A DNA stretch of 64,000 nucleotides from Christensenella hongkongensis (lineage in GTDB: Bacteria; Bacillota; Clostridia; Christensenellales; Christensenellaceae). This document shows, piece after piece, positions 52,584-61,048 of the stretch. The stretch spans positions 1 to 64,000 of the forward strand of contig NZ_LAYJ01000115.1 of the NCBI RefSeq assembly GCF_000981035.1, in the 5' to 3' direction. Below the pieces are notes generated by a model. It made no database searches. It was not told where the DNA came from and saw only the letters and a list, made by a program, of their open reading frames with translations. Each line of letters begins with the position of its first letter. The first letter of the stretch is position 1. The position numbers were made by a program, and so were the translations under genes.

Positions 52584-53396
52584 TCAGGAATGCAATTTCA
52601 TTGAATCGATCTTGCATTTTTCGCGCTCCAAAACTTCATTTTCCGTCTGGTTCCACCGCAACGGCGTTACTGTAACGTAGTTTTCCCGCAGCCATTTCAC
52701 GTCAGTCTGCTGCTCGTCATTAAAGGGATTATGCTGAAGCGCTCCGCTTACCCAATAATATTCCCTGCCAAATGGATCAATGCGTTTTTCAAAGGCTTCG
52801 TCATAATCGCATATTCCCTGTACGCACATTTTGATTCCTTTTATTTCATTTACAGGGGCAGAAGGAAAATTAATATTGTAAATAAACCCGTTCAATTTTG
52901 AAACGTCTGTCTGATCTAAAAATTGAACGGCAAGGCCAGCGGAATCCCAAAAGCGCAGCGCTCTTTTTTCTGCAAATTCTATCCGCTCTGTCCCAAATGC
53001 CTGCGAAACGGCTATTGCAGGGCAGCCCAGCATGCAGGCTTCAAGCGCTGCATTGACCGTTCCGGAATATACGATATCCGAACCGAGGTTCGAACCGTTG
53101 TTGATGCCTGAAAGGACAACGTCAGGCTTCTCGTTAAGCACATGTGAAACAGCGATTTTTACACAGTCGGCAGGCGTTCCATTGAGTGAATATGCACTCA
53201 TTCCTTCATAGTCGCCGATTTCAACCGCCTTCAGGCTGAGCGGGAAATCCATTGTCATTGAATGTGCACAGGCGCTGCGTTCGCGGTCCGGTGCAATTAC
53301 CGTAACCTCATGTCCAGCGTCATAGCACCTCTTTGCAAGCGATATAATCCCGGTTGCATAAATACCGTCGTCATTGGTGATTAAAAGTCTCATCAT
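52584..53396 (-). CDS. surE: 5'/3'-nucleotidase SurE
   Basis: A metal-dependent nucleotidase/exopolyphosphatase active on nucleoside monophosphates. 270 aa. The metal site is in ITNDDGIYATG (Asp-Asp at 8-9) with Asn in GINNGSNLG and the serine in DRERSACAHSMT; SGTVNAALEA and GTPADCV are family motifs. GGAGATA precedes the ATG. It is separated from the upstream transporter operon by a terminator. Confidence 0.95.
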   Translation of the reverse strand: MMRLLITNDDGIYATGIISLAKRCYDAGHEVTVIAPDRERSACAHSMTMDFPLSLKAVEIGDYEGMSAYSLNGTPADCVKIAVSHVLNEKPDVVLSGINNGSNLGSDIVYSGTVNAALEACMLGCPAIAVSQAFGTERIEFAEKRALRFWDSAGLAVQFLDQTDVSKLNGFIYNINFPSAPVNEIKGIKMCVQGICDYDEAFEKRIDPFGREYYWVSGALQHNPFNDEQQTDVKWLRENYVTVTPLRWNQTENEVLEREKCKIDSMKLHS

Positions 53397-53438
53397 TATC
53401 TCCGTTAGCGTTTTTTACTATTATAACATAGGAAGGCA

Positions 53439-53480
53439 TCAAAAAACACAGATACATAATTCGCACCTGTGTTTTTTGAT
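53439..53480 (-). terminator. Terminator of the second ABC locus
   Basis: AAAAAACACAG pairs with CTGTGTTTTTT around a 15-base centre, between the permease gene and surE. Confidence 0.8.
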
Positions 53481-53513
53481 TATATATTGTCTTTGAGGAA
53501 AGAATAATGCTTT

Positions 53514-54515
53514 TTATGCTTCATCATCACTGCGCTGCAGCTGAATCGTGTTGATCAGCACTGCAACAAGGATCAGCGAACCACGAACGATGTATTTTAC
53601 GAAGTCGTCCACGCCGAGCAGCGTCATACCGTTTAAGATTACGCCCAGGAAGATGATACCAATAAAGGTTCCCCATGTTTTACCAATACCGCCGTTGAGC
53701 GACGCGCCGCCGATAATAACGGCTGAGATAACGTCCATCTCATAGCCTTTACCAAACTGTGACGATCCTGCCATAACCTGCGAGGAAAGGATAACTCCTG
53801 CAAATGCAGCCAGCAGCTGTACGGCGATCATGATGATGATCTTGACTTTTTTTACATTGATACCCGATAATCTTGCCGCCTCCGGGTTTCCGCCAACCGC
53901 GTATACTTCGCGTCCGAACCTTGTACGGTTCATGACAATGAATACGATCACAAACACCGCAATGAGCCAGATTGCCGGAACTGGGATTCCTGAGAAACCG
54001 TTACCGGCAAACAGCTGCCCCGCACCGATGAAGCTGTACCATGACGTTGTGATCGTAACCGGAAAACCATTGGAGATGACTGCCGCAATACCATAGAGCA
54101 CGTTAAGCATTGCAAGCGTGATAATAAAGGTCGGAATGTTGAATTTCGTACGGATAAAACCGTTGAATGCACCAATCCCAATACCGATTACAAGCGCGAT
54201 GATAATGCTGAGCACCAGCGCAAGGTCGGGCGACATGCCGCCGGCCGCCAGGTTATTTGATATCAGTGCCGTCAATACGGCGGAAAGCGCGATAGACGAG
54301 CCGACCGAAAGGTCGATTTCACCGCCGATGATCACCATTGTCATACCAAATGCGATAACGCCGACAATGGCCATGTTCCTAAAAATGCTTAGCAGATTAT
54401 TTACAGAGAAAAATCCTTCTGCAAAGATTGCCAAAAGTATAATCATGCAAATCAGAATAATTTCCATCATATACTTTTTGGTGAATTTCTTGACTGACAT
54501 TGTATTTTGTTTCAT
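53514..54515 (-). CDS. Sugar ABC transporter permease (RbsC-like), second locus
   Basis: A 333-aa permease with about 8-10 hydrophobic segments, FDLSVG-type signature as IDLSVGSSIALS and the coupling loop IGGASLNGGIGKTWGT. ATG 54515 overlaps the stop of the ATPase gene by one base; the GGGGGGGA before it is a strong ribosome site. It is the only permease of this system and presumably forms a homodimer, unlike the two-permease system at 21486-23467. Confidence 0.92.
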   Translation of the reverse strand: MKQNTMSVKKFTKKYMMEIILICMIILLAIFAEGFFSVNNLLSIFRNMAIVGVIAFGMTMVIIGGEIDLSVGSSIALSAVLTALISNNLAAGGMSPDLALVLSIIIALVIGIGIGAFNGFIRTKFNIPTFIITLAMLNVLYGIAAVISNGFPVTITTSWYSFIGAGQLFAGNGFSGIPVPAIWLIAVFVIVFIVMNRTRFGREVYAVGGNPEAARLSGINVKKVKIIIMIAVQLLAAFAGVILSSQVMAGSSQFGKGYEMDVISAVIIGGASLNGGIGKTWGTFIGIIFLGVILNGMTLLGVDDFVKYIVRGSLILVAVLINTIQLQRSDDEA

Positions 54516-55999
54516 CAGATAGTCCCCCCCATACATAACGTATATAATCCATCGATCTTTAAATCTTCCGGCGATACTTCCCCGGTGATTTTTCCATAGC
54601 GCATGATCAAAATGCGGTGGCAAACCTCAAGCAATTCCTCCAATTCGGAAGAAACGACAATGCTTGATATTCCCTGCCGGGAAAGATCCCAGATAATCTT
54701 GAATATCTGTTGCTTTGCATTGACGTCGATACCACGTGAAGGTTCGTCAAACATCATGATTTTTGGCTGTGTATTAAGCCAGTTTCCAACGACTACTTTC
54801 TGCTGGTTACCACCTGAGAGCGATGAAACCGGCATATCTTCCGAGGGAACTTTAATCTGCAGATGATCAATCTGCTCGTCGACAAGCCTGCGCTCGACCG
54901 CCGTATCGATAAAAGCGCCTTTCGACATTCGCTTAAGGCTTGCCACACACAGGTTGTTTTTAACGGACATAATCTGGATCAGGCCTTCATTTTTCCTGTC
55001 TTCAGGCGTAAGCCCGAAACCCAATTCTTTCATTTTTACCGGATCTATATGTTTTACCTGTTCGCCGTTTACAAAGATTTCACCGCTTGTATAGGGATCA
55101 ATTCCAAAAATCGAACGCATTAATTCTGTACGACCGGAACCAAGCATTCCTGCAATTCCGAGGATTTCTCCCTTATGCAGCTTAAAATTAACATCCTGTA
55201 ATTTCTTTCCACGTGACAACCCCTTAACCTCTAAAACAACCTCGTCGGAATAGGTCAGGTCGTCTGGGCGGTTTTGTACTTCAATGTCACCAAACATCAT
55301 ATCTAAAATATCTTTATGCGAAGCATCCTTCATATCGGTTTTTCCGGTAAGAATACCATCGCGCAGCACCGTGCAGGTGTCCGCAATTTCCCATAATTCC
55401 TGGAGCCTGTGGGAAATATAGATAATAATAACGTCTTTTTTCTTTAATTCACGAATCAAATTAAACAGGATTTCCGTCTCTGCCAATGCGAGAGAGGATG
55501 TTGGCTCATCAAGCAAAATCACTTTTGGATTTGTGCTCATTGCTTTTGCAATTTCAATCATCTGGCACTGCCACATACTCAGATTATAAATCATTTCTTT
55601 CGGATCAATTTCGATGCCCATGCCCTTGAGCAAATCCTCTGTCATCTGGTAGGTTTTCTTCCAGTCGATAAATTTGCCTTTCATTGGAAATCTTCCCAGA
55701 AAAATATTTTCCGCAACTGTCATTCCCATTACAAGACTAAGTTCTTGATAAACAGTCGAAATTCCCTTATCAAAAGCATCCTTTGGATCTGCAAACTCCA
55801 ATTTTTGATCGTCGAGATAAATTTCTCCCTTGGTAGGAGGCTGAACACCATTAATAATCTTGACCAATGTAGATTTCCCGGAACCATTTTTACCAATCAG
55901 GGCGTTTACCTTCCCGCTCTGAAATTCCACGCTGACGTCATCAAGCGCCAAAGTCCCCGGAAAGCTTTTGGAAACATGATCTACTTTCAGTATACTCAT
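54515..55999 (-). CDS. Sugar ABC transporter ATP-binding protein (RbsA-like), second locus
   Basis: A 494-aa tandem ATPase. First domain: Walker A GKNGSGKSTL, Walker B VILLDEPTSSL. Second: GMLGSGRTELMRSI, LSGGNQQKV and IMMFDEPSRGID. It is related to the ATPase of the first locus in architecture, but a separate gene. It follows the binding-protein gene after a gap with a strong hairpin. Confidence 0.93.
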   Translation of the reverse strand: MSILKVDHVSKSFPGTLALDDVSVEFQSGKVNALIGKNGSGKSTLVKIINGVQPPTKGEIYLDDQKLEFADPKDAFDKGISTVYQELSLVMGMTVAENIFLGRFPMKGKFIDWKKTYQMTEDLLKGMGIEIDPKEMIYNLSMWQCQMIEIAKAMSTNPKVILLDEPTSSLALAETEILFNLIRELKKKDVIIIYISHRLQELWEIADTCTVLRDGILTGKTDMKDASHKDILDMMFGDIEVQNRPDDLTYSDEVVLEVKGLSRGKKLQDVNFKLHKGEILGIAGMLGSGRTELMRSIFGIDPYTSGEIFVNGEQVKHIDPVKMKELGFGLTPEDRKNEGLIQIMSVKNNLCVASLKRMSKGAFIDTAVERRLVDEQIDHLQIKVPSEDMPVSSLSGGNQQKVVVGNWLNTQPKIMMFDEPSRGIDVNAKQQIFKIIWDLSRQGISSIVVSSELEELLEVCHRILIMRYGKITGEVSPEDLKIDGLYTLCMGGTI

Positions 56000-56031
56000 A
56001 CCTGTTACTTCCCTTCAAAATTCAAATAACA

Positions 56032-56064
56032 TTTCTGCGGGGGCATTTGGAACCCCCGCAGAAA
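56032..56064 (-). repeat. Strong hairpin between binding-protein and ATPase genes
   Basis: A perfect 12-bp stem TTTCTGCGGGGG/CCCCCGCAGAAA with a 9-base loop. With no T run it is unlikely to end transcription fully. Such structures often stabilise the upstream binding-protein mRNA so that it is made in excess over the membrane parts. Confidence 0.7.
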
Positions 56065-56086
56065 CCAATCATTTCAGCCAGCCGGA

Positions 56087-57163
56087 TCAGCCACCCATTT
56101 TTGTTTTCAAGTCAGCAACAAAAGCTGTGACTTCATCCGGTTTTTCACGCGTCAGGAGCTGACCGGGAACGATAACCAGTTTGCCCTTATCCGGATTGTC
56201 TTTTCCTTCAACCGTCATAAGAACAGATTCCATTGTCTTCTGACCGATCGTGTAAGGATCCTGTCCAGTGAGCGCCTGGAGAATGTTTGCTTCATCCTGC
56301 AGCATAGCAGCAGTCTGTTCGCTTGCATCCGTACCAAAGGTTACAACTTTGCCTGCGAGGCCGGCATTCTTAACTGCCATCGTAGCGCCGATCGTTCCGC
56401 CTTCATTCGCACCCCACAGAAGGTTGATATCCGGGTTTGCAGTCAGCATATCGCCAGCAACCGTGATTGCCTTATCCTGCAGCCAGGCATCCTGGTCAGA
56501 TACGATCTCTACGCCCGGGAGCTTGGTTACTTCGTCGATAAAGCCCTGGCTTCTTGCGCCGGACTGCTCAGGAAGCAACGATTTGAACTGAAGGATACCG
56601 ATCTTGGCTTTTCCGTCCATATTCTCTTCAATGTACTTCGCGCAAGCTTCGCCTGTCATTTGTCCAAGCTGATAGTTGTCGGAAGAATAGCAAGCCGTCA
56701 TCCAATCCTGTCCATCGAGCGGCGAATTAGAAAGCCCAACAGCAAGACCGGCAGCCGCAGCCTTTTTCAGCGGCTCTACAGATGCTGTCTCACTGATTGG
56801 TGCGATTGCAACGCCTGCGTAACCCTGGTCAATGTAAGTATTAAGCATTTCAACTTCCTTTGCAGCATCGTTGTTTGTGTTGCCCGGGAAGAATTCATAT
56901 CCTGCTTTTTCAGCCGCGTCTTTGTAGCCAAGCTGCAGCAGTTTCATGAACTGGTCTTCCTGGAATACGACGCCTGCGACTTTTTTGCTGCCGGAAGCAG
57001 CCGGAGTTGACGCATTTGCATCGGAAGAAGCTTCAGCGCTTACGGAAGCATCCGCGGACGGTGCTGTAGACGCATCGGCACTGGGCGTAGCAGCAGGCGT
57101 GCTGCAAGCGACCAAGGATACTGTCAGTACGACAGCAAGAACGAGTAATAGTGCTTTTTTCAT
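56087..57163 (-). CDS. Sugar ABC transporter substrate-binding lipoprotein, second locus
   Basis: A 358-aa type 1 periplasmic binding protein. Lipobox LVAC with Cys20, then a Ser/Ala/Asp-rich linker, then the binding domain from KKVAGVVFQEDQFMKLLQLG. The presence of WGANEGGTIGATMAVKNAG and the general fold match the ribose/xylose class. GAGGAGG precedes the ATG. It directly follows the interrupted UroD-fold gene. Confidence 0.9.
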   Translation of the reverse strand: MKKALLLVLAVVLTVSLVACSTPAATPSADASTAPSADASVSAEASSDANASTPAASGSKKVAGVVFQEDQFMKLLQLGYKDAAEKAGYEFFPGNTNNDAAKEVEMLNTYIDQGYAGVAIAPISETASVEPLKKAAAAGLAVGLSNSPLDGQDWMTACYSSDNYQLGQMTGEACAKYIEENMDGKAKIGILQFKSLLPEQSGARSQGFIDEVTKLPGVEIVSDQDAWLQDKAITVAGDMLTANPDINLLWGANEGGTIGATMAVKNAGLAGKVVTFGTDASEQTAAMLQDEANILQALTGQDPYTIGQKTMESVLMTVEGKDNPDKGKLVIVPGQLLTREKPDEVTAFVADLKTKMGG

Positions 57164-57219
57164 TTTAATCCTCCTCTTATTATGTGAGTTAATATCTCCC
57201 CAATTTATTTTGAGGAAAC

Positions 57220-58329
57220 TTAATTACCAGTCAGTTGATCCCATGTTTCAAATACAGTGTAAACATTATTGGGATCTGCACCGATGCCAAATTCGCATTG
57301 TGCGATTGCACCGCCATTTTTCCAGAACGCATCATATAGTCTTTTTACCGCCCCTTTCACATCGTCTTTGCTTCCGTAAGGAAGGATGTTCTGGCGGTCA
57401 ACTTCACCCCAAAAGGTTATTTTTCCCTGATACTGCGCAAGGTTTTCAGGCCCCATACAAAACACCTGCGAATTGACCGCATCAATGCCGATATCGATCA
57501 GGTAAGGGATGATTTTCTCTATATTTCCATCTGAATGGAAGAATATCTTTTTACCATATTTCTTCGCGATGTCGGAATAATCGCGATACATCGGCATGAA
57601 TAGAGCTTTCCATGTGTCCGGGGAAATAAGCAGGTTGAGCTGCGTACCCCAGTCGTCCATGAAAAACAATCCATCTACGTCTGTCCCGGCCCATACTTCG
57701 AGAAGACGTTTATAAAAATCGTGCATTTTTTCGATAAAAGCATAGATTTTCGTTCGGCGGAAAAAAGCAAAAAAAAGAGCCCTTCACGGGCGAAAATAGC
57801 CTTAAAACGACTGGAACGAAAATCTATACAATTCAAGCGGATGATAGGCAAAATCCATAAACAGGTTTTCGGTTCCCCGTAAAAACTGCAGTCTTTCAAA
57901 CGGTCTCGCAATATCGCTTGCCAATACAAACTGGTCCGTGCCTGCACAATATTCGTTGATTTTTTCCGTATCAATCGTGAGCAGCTCCTCAGGGATGTGC
58001 ACGTCTTTCGCATCTCCCCATTCTTCATCTACGATGATCGGCTTTTTTACCTCGCCGACAATCCCTTTTTGGAGATTCGTGAACTGGCAGCCCCATTCGT
58101 CTATATACTCTCCCAGCTCATAAAAATCCCCTGTAATCTGCGGTTTAGTGCGATACTGTTTTGCTTCAGGCGGCACTTCTACGATATCGTTTTGAAACGT
58201 TGAAGTAATATTTTTAAGCTGCTCCGGAAAGTGTTGCTCTGCATAAGGCAGTGTCCATAGCTGCCGCGGCGCACGTCCGTTTGTATTCCGGCCTTCCAAC
58301 GTTTTTAATACAAGCTCTTTTGAATTCAT
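57220..58329 (-). pseudogene. UroD-fold methyltransferase-like gene interrupted by an 84-bp insertion
   Basis: Two parts in the same frame add up to one protein. The N-terminal part (58329 to about 57829) begins MNSKELVLKTLEGRNTNG and runs to HPLELY; the C-terminal part resumes AFIEKMHDFYKRLLEVW and continues through GLFFMDDWGTQ to the end. Between them a short repeat element adds 84 bp with in-frame stops (TAA at 57802-57804 and a TGA further on). Without it the gene would give a 341-aa uroporphyrinogen-decarboxylase-fold protein, a normal family length. The zinc-site region reads FHSDGNIEK, so the cysteine of the HxCG motif seen in the neighbour is an aspartate here. No ribosome site is evident for the C-terminal half, so it is probably not made. 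It begins 4 bases after the stop of the intact relative upstream. Confidence 0.8.
57742..57828. mobile_element. MITE-like insertion with 14-bp terminal inverted repeats
   Basis: Perfect arms ATAGATTTTCGTTC (57742-57755) and GAACGAAAATCTAT (57814-57827) flank an A-rich interior containing a GCCC-ttcac-GGGC hairpin next to a long A/T run. Removing 84 bp (one copy of a 3-bp ATA duplicate plus an 81-bp body at 57745-57825) restores a normal reading frame across the UroD-fold gene. A TA-target reading is also possible. There is no coding capacity, so a full-length partner elsewhere would have to move it. I found no second copy in this window. Confidence 0.7.
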
Positions 58330-58333
58330 AGAA

Positions 58334-59545
58334 TTACTCTCTGTTTTCCTTCGCCGCTTCGTAAATCGCGACCACTTTTTCTGGTGGAACATCCGCTTGA
58401 ATATTATGAACCTGATTGAATACATATCCCCCGTCTTTTGCAAAAATGTCAATCAGGTGTTTGACCTCCTGCCGGATCGTATCGACGTCGGAATTCGGAA
58501 CCGTGTTTTGCATATTGGAACCGCCTCCCCAGAATACGAGGTCTTTCCCATATTCTTTTTTCAGCTTCTCCGGACTCATCCCCTCGGCCGATATCTGCAC
58601 GGGATTCAATATCTGTACGCCCGCATCGATCAACTCCGGAATCAGGTTGTAAATTGCTCCGCAGCTATGCAGGAAGACCTTGACATCAGGATAATTTTTT
58701 TGGATAAACTGATACAGCTTTTTATGGTATGGTTTGATCATTTCCACGTACATTTCAGGAGAAATCTGCGGAGCGATCTGCGTTCCGAGGTCGTCGCCAA
58801 ATTGTATGATGTCGATATACTGATGAACACGCGGCATCAATTTTTTGAGATCTTCGATATACCTGTCCGTGATCCGTTCAAAATAGTGGTGCATCAAATC
58901 CTGCTCTATCGCTATGTTTACATAAAAATTCTCATATCCAAAATCAGATTGGCCGGCTTCAAAAACATTTCCGCCAAATTCCATCAAAAGCGCTTTATCC
59001 GTCGTCTCATAAAGCTTTTTTGCACTGTTTTCCATATAATCGATATCCACATCTTCAAGGCCTTCTGTGGGCAGTGCGTCTATCTCCTCAATGGTATGTG
59101 CATTCTCATATTTCCTGTCAATCAGGTCGAAATACAATCCGCCTTTGGGCATACGTGCTATGACGCCTTTTCCATCCGGGGTAAGTATGTCAATGTCACC
59201 ATTTTCATTTGTAACAGGATTAAAATCTTTGGGAAAATATCCTGTAGCCCCGCTCATTAGTTTGGATTCTTTATATTCCTCAATGGAGATTCCGAATGCC
59301 GGGCACCGTTTGTGCACCTGGAGCACATCGCCCCCCATATAATCGACGATCTTTTCGCTTGGTTCCGCAAGTTGTTGAAAAATATCATAAACAAGAACCT
59401 TCTCGTCTTTAAATCCTAAATATTTTAATAATTCCGCATACGCGATTGCCTGGATACCGGTGGAACGCATGCCGCCAAAATCGATCGGCAGTTTATCCGG
59501 AGTCTGGCCGTTTAGTACAGCCTGTATTCTTTGCCTTGAATTCAT
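58334..59545 (-). CDS. Uroporphyrinogen-decarboxylase-fold (MtaA/CmuA-like) protein
   Basis: A 403-aa TIM-barrel protein of the UroD superfamily. It starts NSRQRIQAVLNGQTPDKLPI, typical of methyltransferase-type members, and has VFLHSCGAIYNLIPELID, where His and Cys match part of the zinc site of methylcobamide:CoM methyltransferases, plus IQFGDDLGTQ. It is not a heme enzyme by context: it lies after a ROK regulator and before a sugar-type ABC transporter. Many such genes in Clostridia sit beside sugar transporters with no known reaction. GGGGGAAA precedes the ATG. No corrinoid protein is in the window. Confidence 0.85.
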   Translation of the reverse strand: MNSRQRIQAVLNGQTPDKLPIDFGGMRSTGIQAIAYAELLKYLGFKDEKVLVYDIFQQLAEPSEKIVDYMGGDVLQVHKRCPAFGISIEEYKESKLMSGATGYFPKDFNPVTNENGDIDILTPDGKGVIARMPKGGLYFDLIDRKYENAHTIEEIDALPTEGLEDVDIDYMENSAKKLYETTDKALLMEFGGNVFEAGQSDFGYENFYVNIAIEQDLMHHYFERITDRYIEDLKKLMPRVHQYIDIIQFGDDLGTQIAPQISPEMYVEMIKPYHKKLYQFIQKNYPDVKVFLHSCGAIYNLIPELIDAGVQILNPVQISAEGMSPEKLKKEYGKDLVFWGGGSNMQNTVPNSDVDTIRQEVKHLIDIFAKDGGYVFNQVHNIQADVPPEKVVAIYEAAKENRE

Positions 59546-59573
59546 TACCCAATTTCCCCCTGCAAATTGTTTG

Positions 59574-60773
59574 TTACTCTATTGATGTCATACCTGTAAA
59601 CACTGCTGCTATCCCACCAATCGCCCCTGCGTCTGTTCCAAATGAGGAGCGAAGTTTCTTTACATCCTTCACATGAGTCGGATAAGGCTTTTGATTGATG
59701 TATTTGACAGTTTTATAGAACAAAAGATCACTGCTCTCCATAAAATCACCGCCAAAAAAAATGACGTTTGGGCTCAATAGCCCAATAATATTTCCAAGCG
59801 CTACGCTTAAGTAATAAGCGCATTTATCAATGGCCTGCACACATACTTCATCACCTTTTTTTGCACTGCTTGAAACATCCTGGAACGTAATTTCCTGATC
59901 GAGGCTGAGTATGCTTTTTTCATTCTTTGCAAGCGCTTCGCGCACGTATCGTACCGCCGCCGCTCCATCTGCCTGAGCCTCCAGGCATCCGGCGCCACCG
60001 CAGGAACAAGGCTGCCCGCCAATTTGAACTGTCGTATGTCCGATCTCCATACTTCCATTATTATAGCCATGAAAGATTTTCCCTTCGATTACCATTCCAC
60101 CGCCAATACCAACACCATACACGTTTGTCTGGAAGATTCGTTTATAACCGTTACTTTTACCAAACCAGTATTCACCGAGCGCGGCTGCTGGCGTCTCTTT
60201 TTCAAAGAAGGTCTTAATCCCGGTCCGGCCCGCAATGATATCCCTGATCGGTACATTGATCCATCCGGGAAGATTTGGCGGGTTTACCATTGTTCCCTGG
60301 ATATGGTTACAGGGGCCCGGAACGGCAAGGCCAATTCCGATTACGTCTTGTTTTTTGATATTATGTTTTAAAATCATGCTCTCAATGATGAGCACCATTT
60401 TGTCGATTGTAAAATCCTTACCTCGCTGGACTTCTGCGTCCATATATATTTTATCGATAACGTTCCCCTGGAAATCGCTCATAACACATATGATTTGCGA
60501 TGTATTGAGCTCAACGCCAATCGCATAACCGGCATTTGGATTAAGCTGCAGTAAAATCGGCTTTCTTCCCCCAGCCGATTCCCCACTGCCGATTTCCTGA
60601 ATCAGCCCTCTTTCAAGCAGCTCCGTAATCAGGTTTGTAATCGTTCCGGTTGTGAGTTCCGTTTTTTTTACCAGATCCTTGCGGGAAATAACACCATACT
60701 TACGCACGATGCTTAAAACATTTTCGATGTTTATCTCTTTCATTTTCTGGCTGTTAATCTTTTGGTACCGCAT
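59574..60773 (-). CDS. ROK-family transcriptional regulator of the second ABC locus
   Basis: A 399-aa regulator. The N-terminal winged helix (about 15-75; ISRKDLVKKTELTTGTITNLI) and a ROK domain with the zinc motif CSCGGAGCLEAQADG (His-x..-Cys-x-Cys-x4-Cys) are clear. GGRKP is the XylR-type hinge. It lacks the kinase DxGG motif. It lies 28 bases before the UroD-fold gene, so it is co-transcribed with the locus and probably self-regulated at the inverted repeat just upstream. Confidence 0.9.
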   Translation of the reverse strand: MRYQKINSQKMKEINIENVLSIVRKYGVISRKDLVKKTELTTGTITNLITELLERGLIQEIGSGESAGGRKPILLQLNPNAGYAIGVELNTSQIICVMSDFQGNVIDKIYMDAEVQRGKDFTIDKMVLIIESMILKHNIKKQDVIGIGLAVPGPCNHIQGTMVNPPNLPGWINVPIRDIIAGRTGIKTFFEKETPAAALGEYWFGKSNGYKRIFQTNVYGVGIGGGMVIEGKIFHGYNNGSMEIGHTTVQIGGQPCSCGGAGCLEAQADGAAAVRYVREALAKNEKSILSLDQEITFQDVSSSAKKGDEVCVQAIDKCAYYLSVALGNIIGLLSPNVIFFGGDFMESSDLLFYKTVKYINQKPYPTHVKDVKKLRSSFGTDAGAIGGIAAVFTGMTSIE

Positions 60774-60841
60774 AACACGCCCCGCAATATCTTGTTTTAC
60801 ATTCAGGTATTTAAATTTTATTTTGAAAGCTTAATTGAAAG

Positions 60842-60887
60842 ATTAACGATTGGTTTAATAGATAGTTTAATCGTTAATAAAAGTATA
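60842..60887 (-). promoter_or_regulatory. Promoter box and operator-like repeat of the ROK gene
   Basis: Perfect 10-bp arms ATTAACGATT (60842-60851) and AATCGTTAAT (60869-60878) lie 17 bp apart, just downstream of a minus-strand TATACT -10 (60882-60887). The placement suits steric repression. The -35 is weak. Confidence 0.6.
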
Positions 60888-60974
60888 GTAAAGTAACTTT
60901 GCATGGTCTTGGAATATTAGGTCATTTTTTGTAAAATCTTCTTTCCATTTTTTTCATTTCTTTTAAGAATAAAT

Positions 60975-61023
60975 GAAAAAACGTATAAAAACCGCTTTGT
61001 AAAGCCATTTTCATACGTTTTTA
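60975..61023 (-). terminator. Terminator after oadA
   Basis: On the minus strand AAAAACGTATGAAAATGGCTTT pairs broadly with AAAGCGGTTTTTATACGTTTTTT, ending in a T run. Confidence 0.75.
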
Positions 61024-61048
61024 TTTTTAGTGATTATTTTTATTCGTT

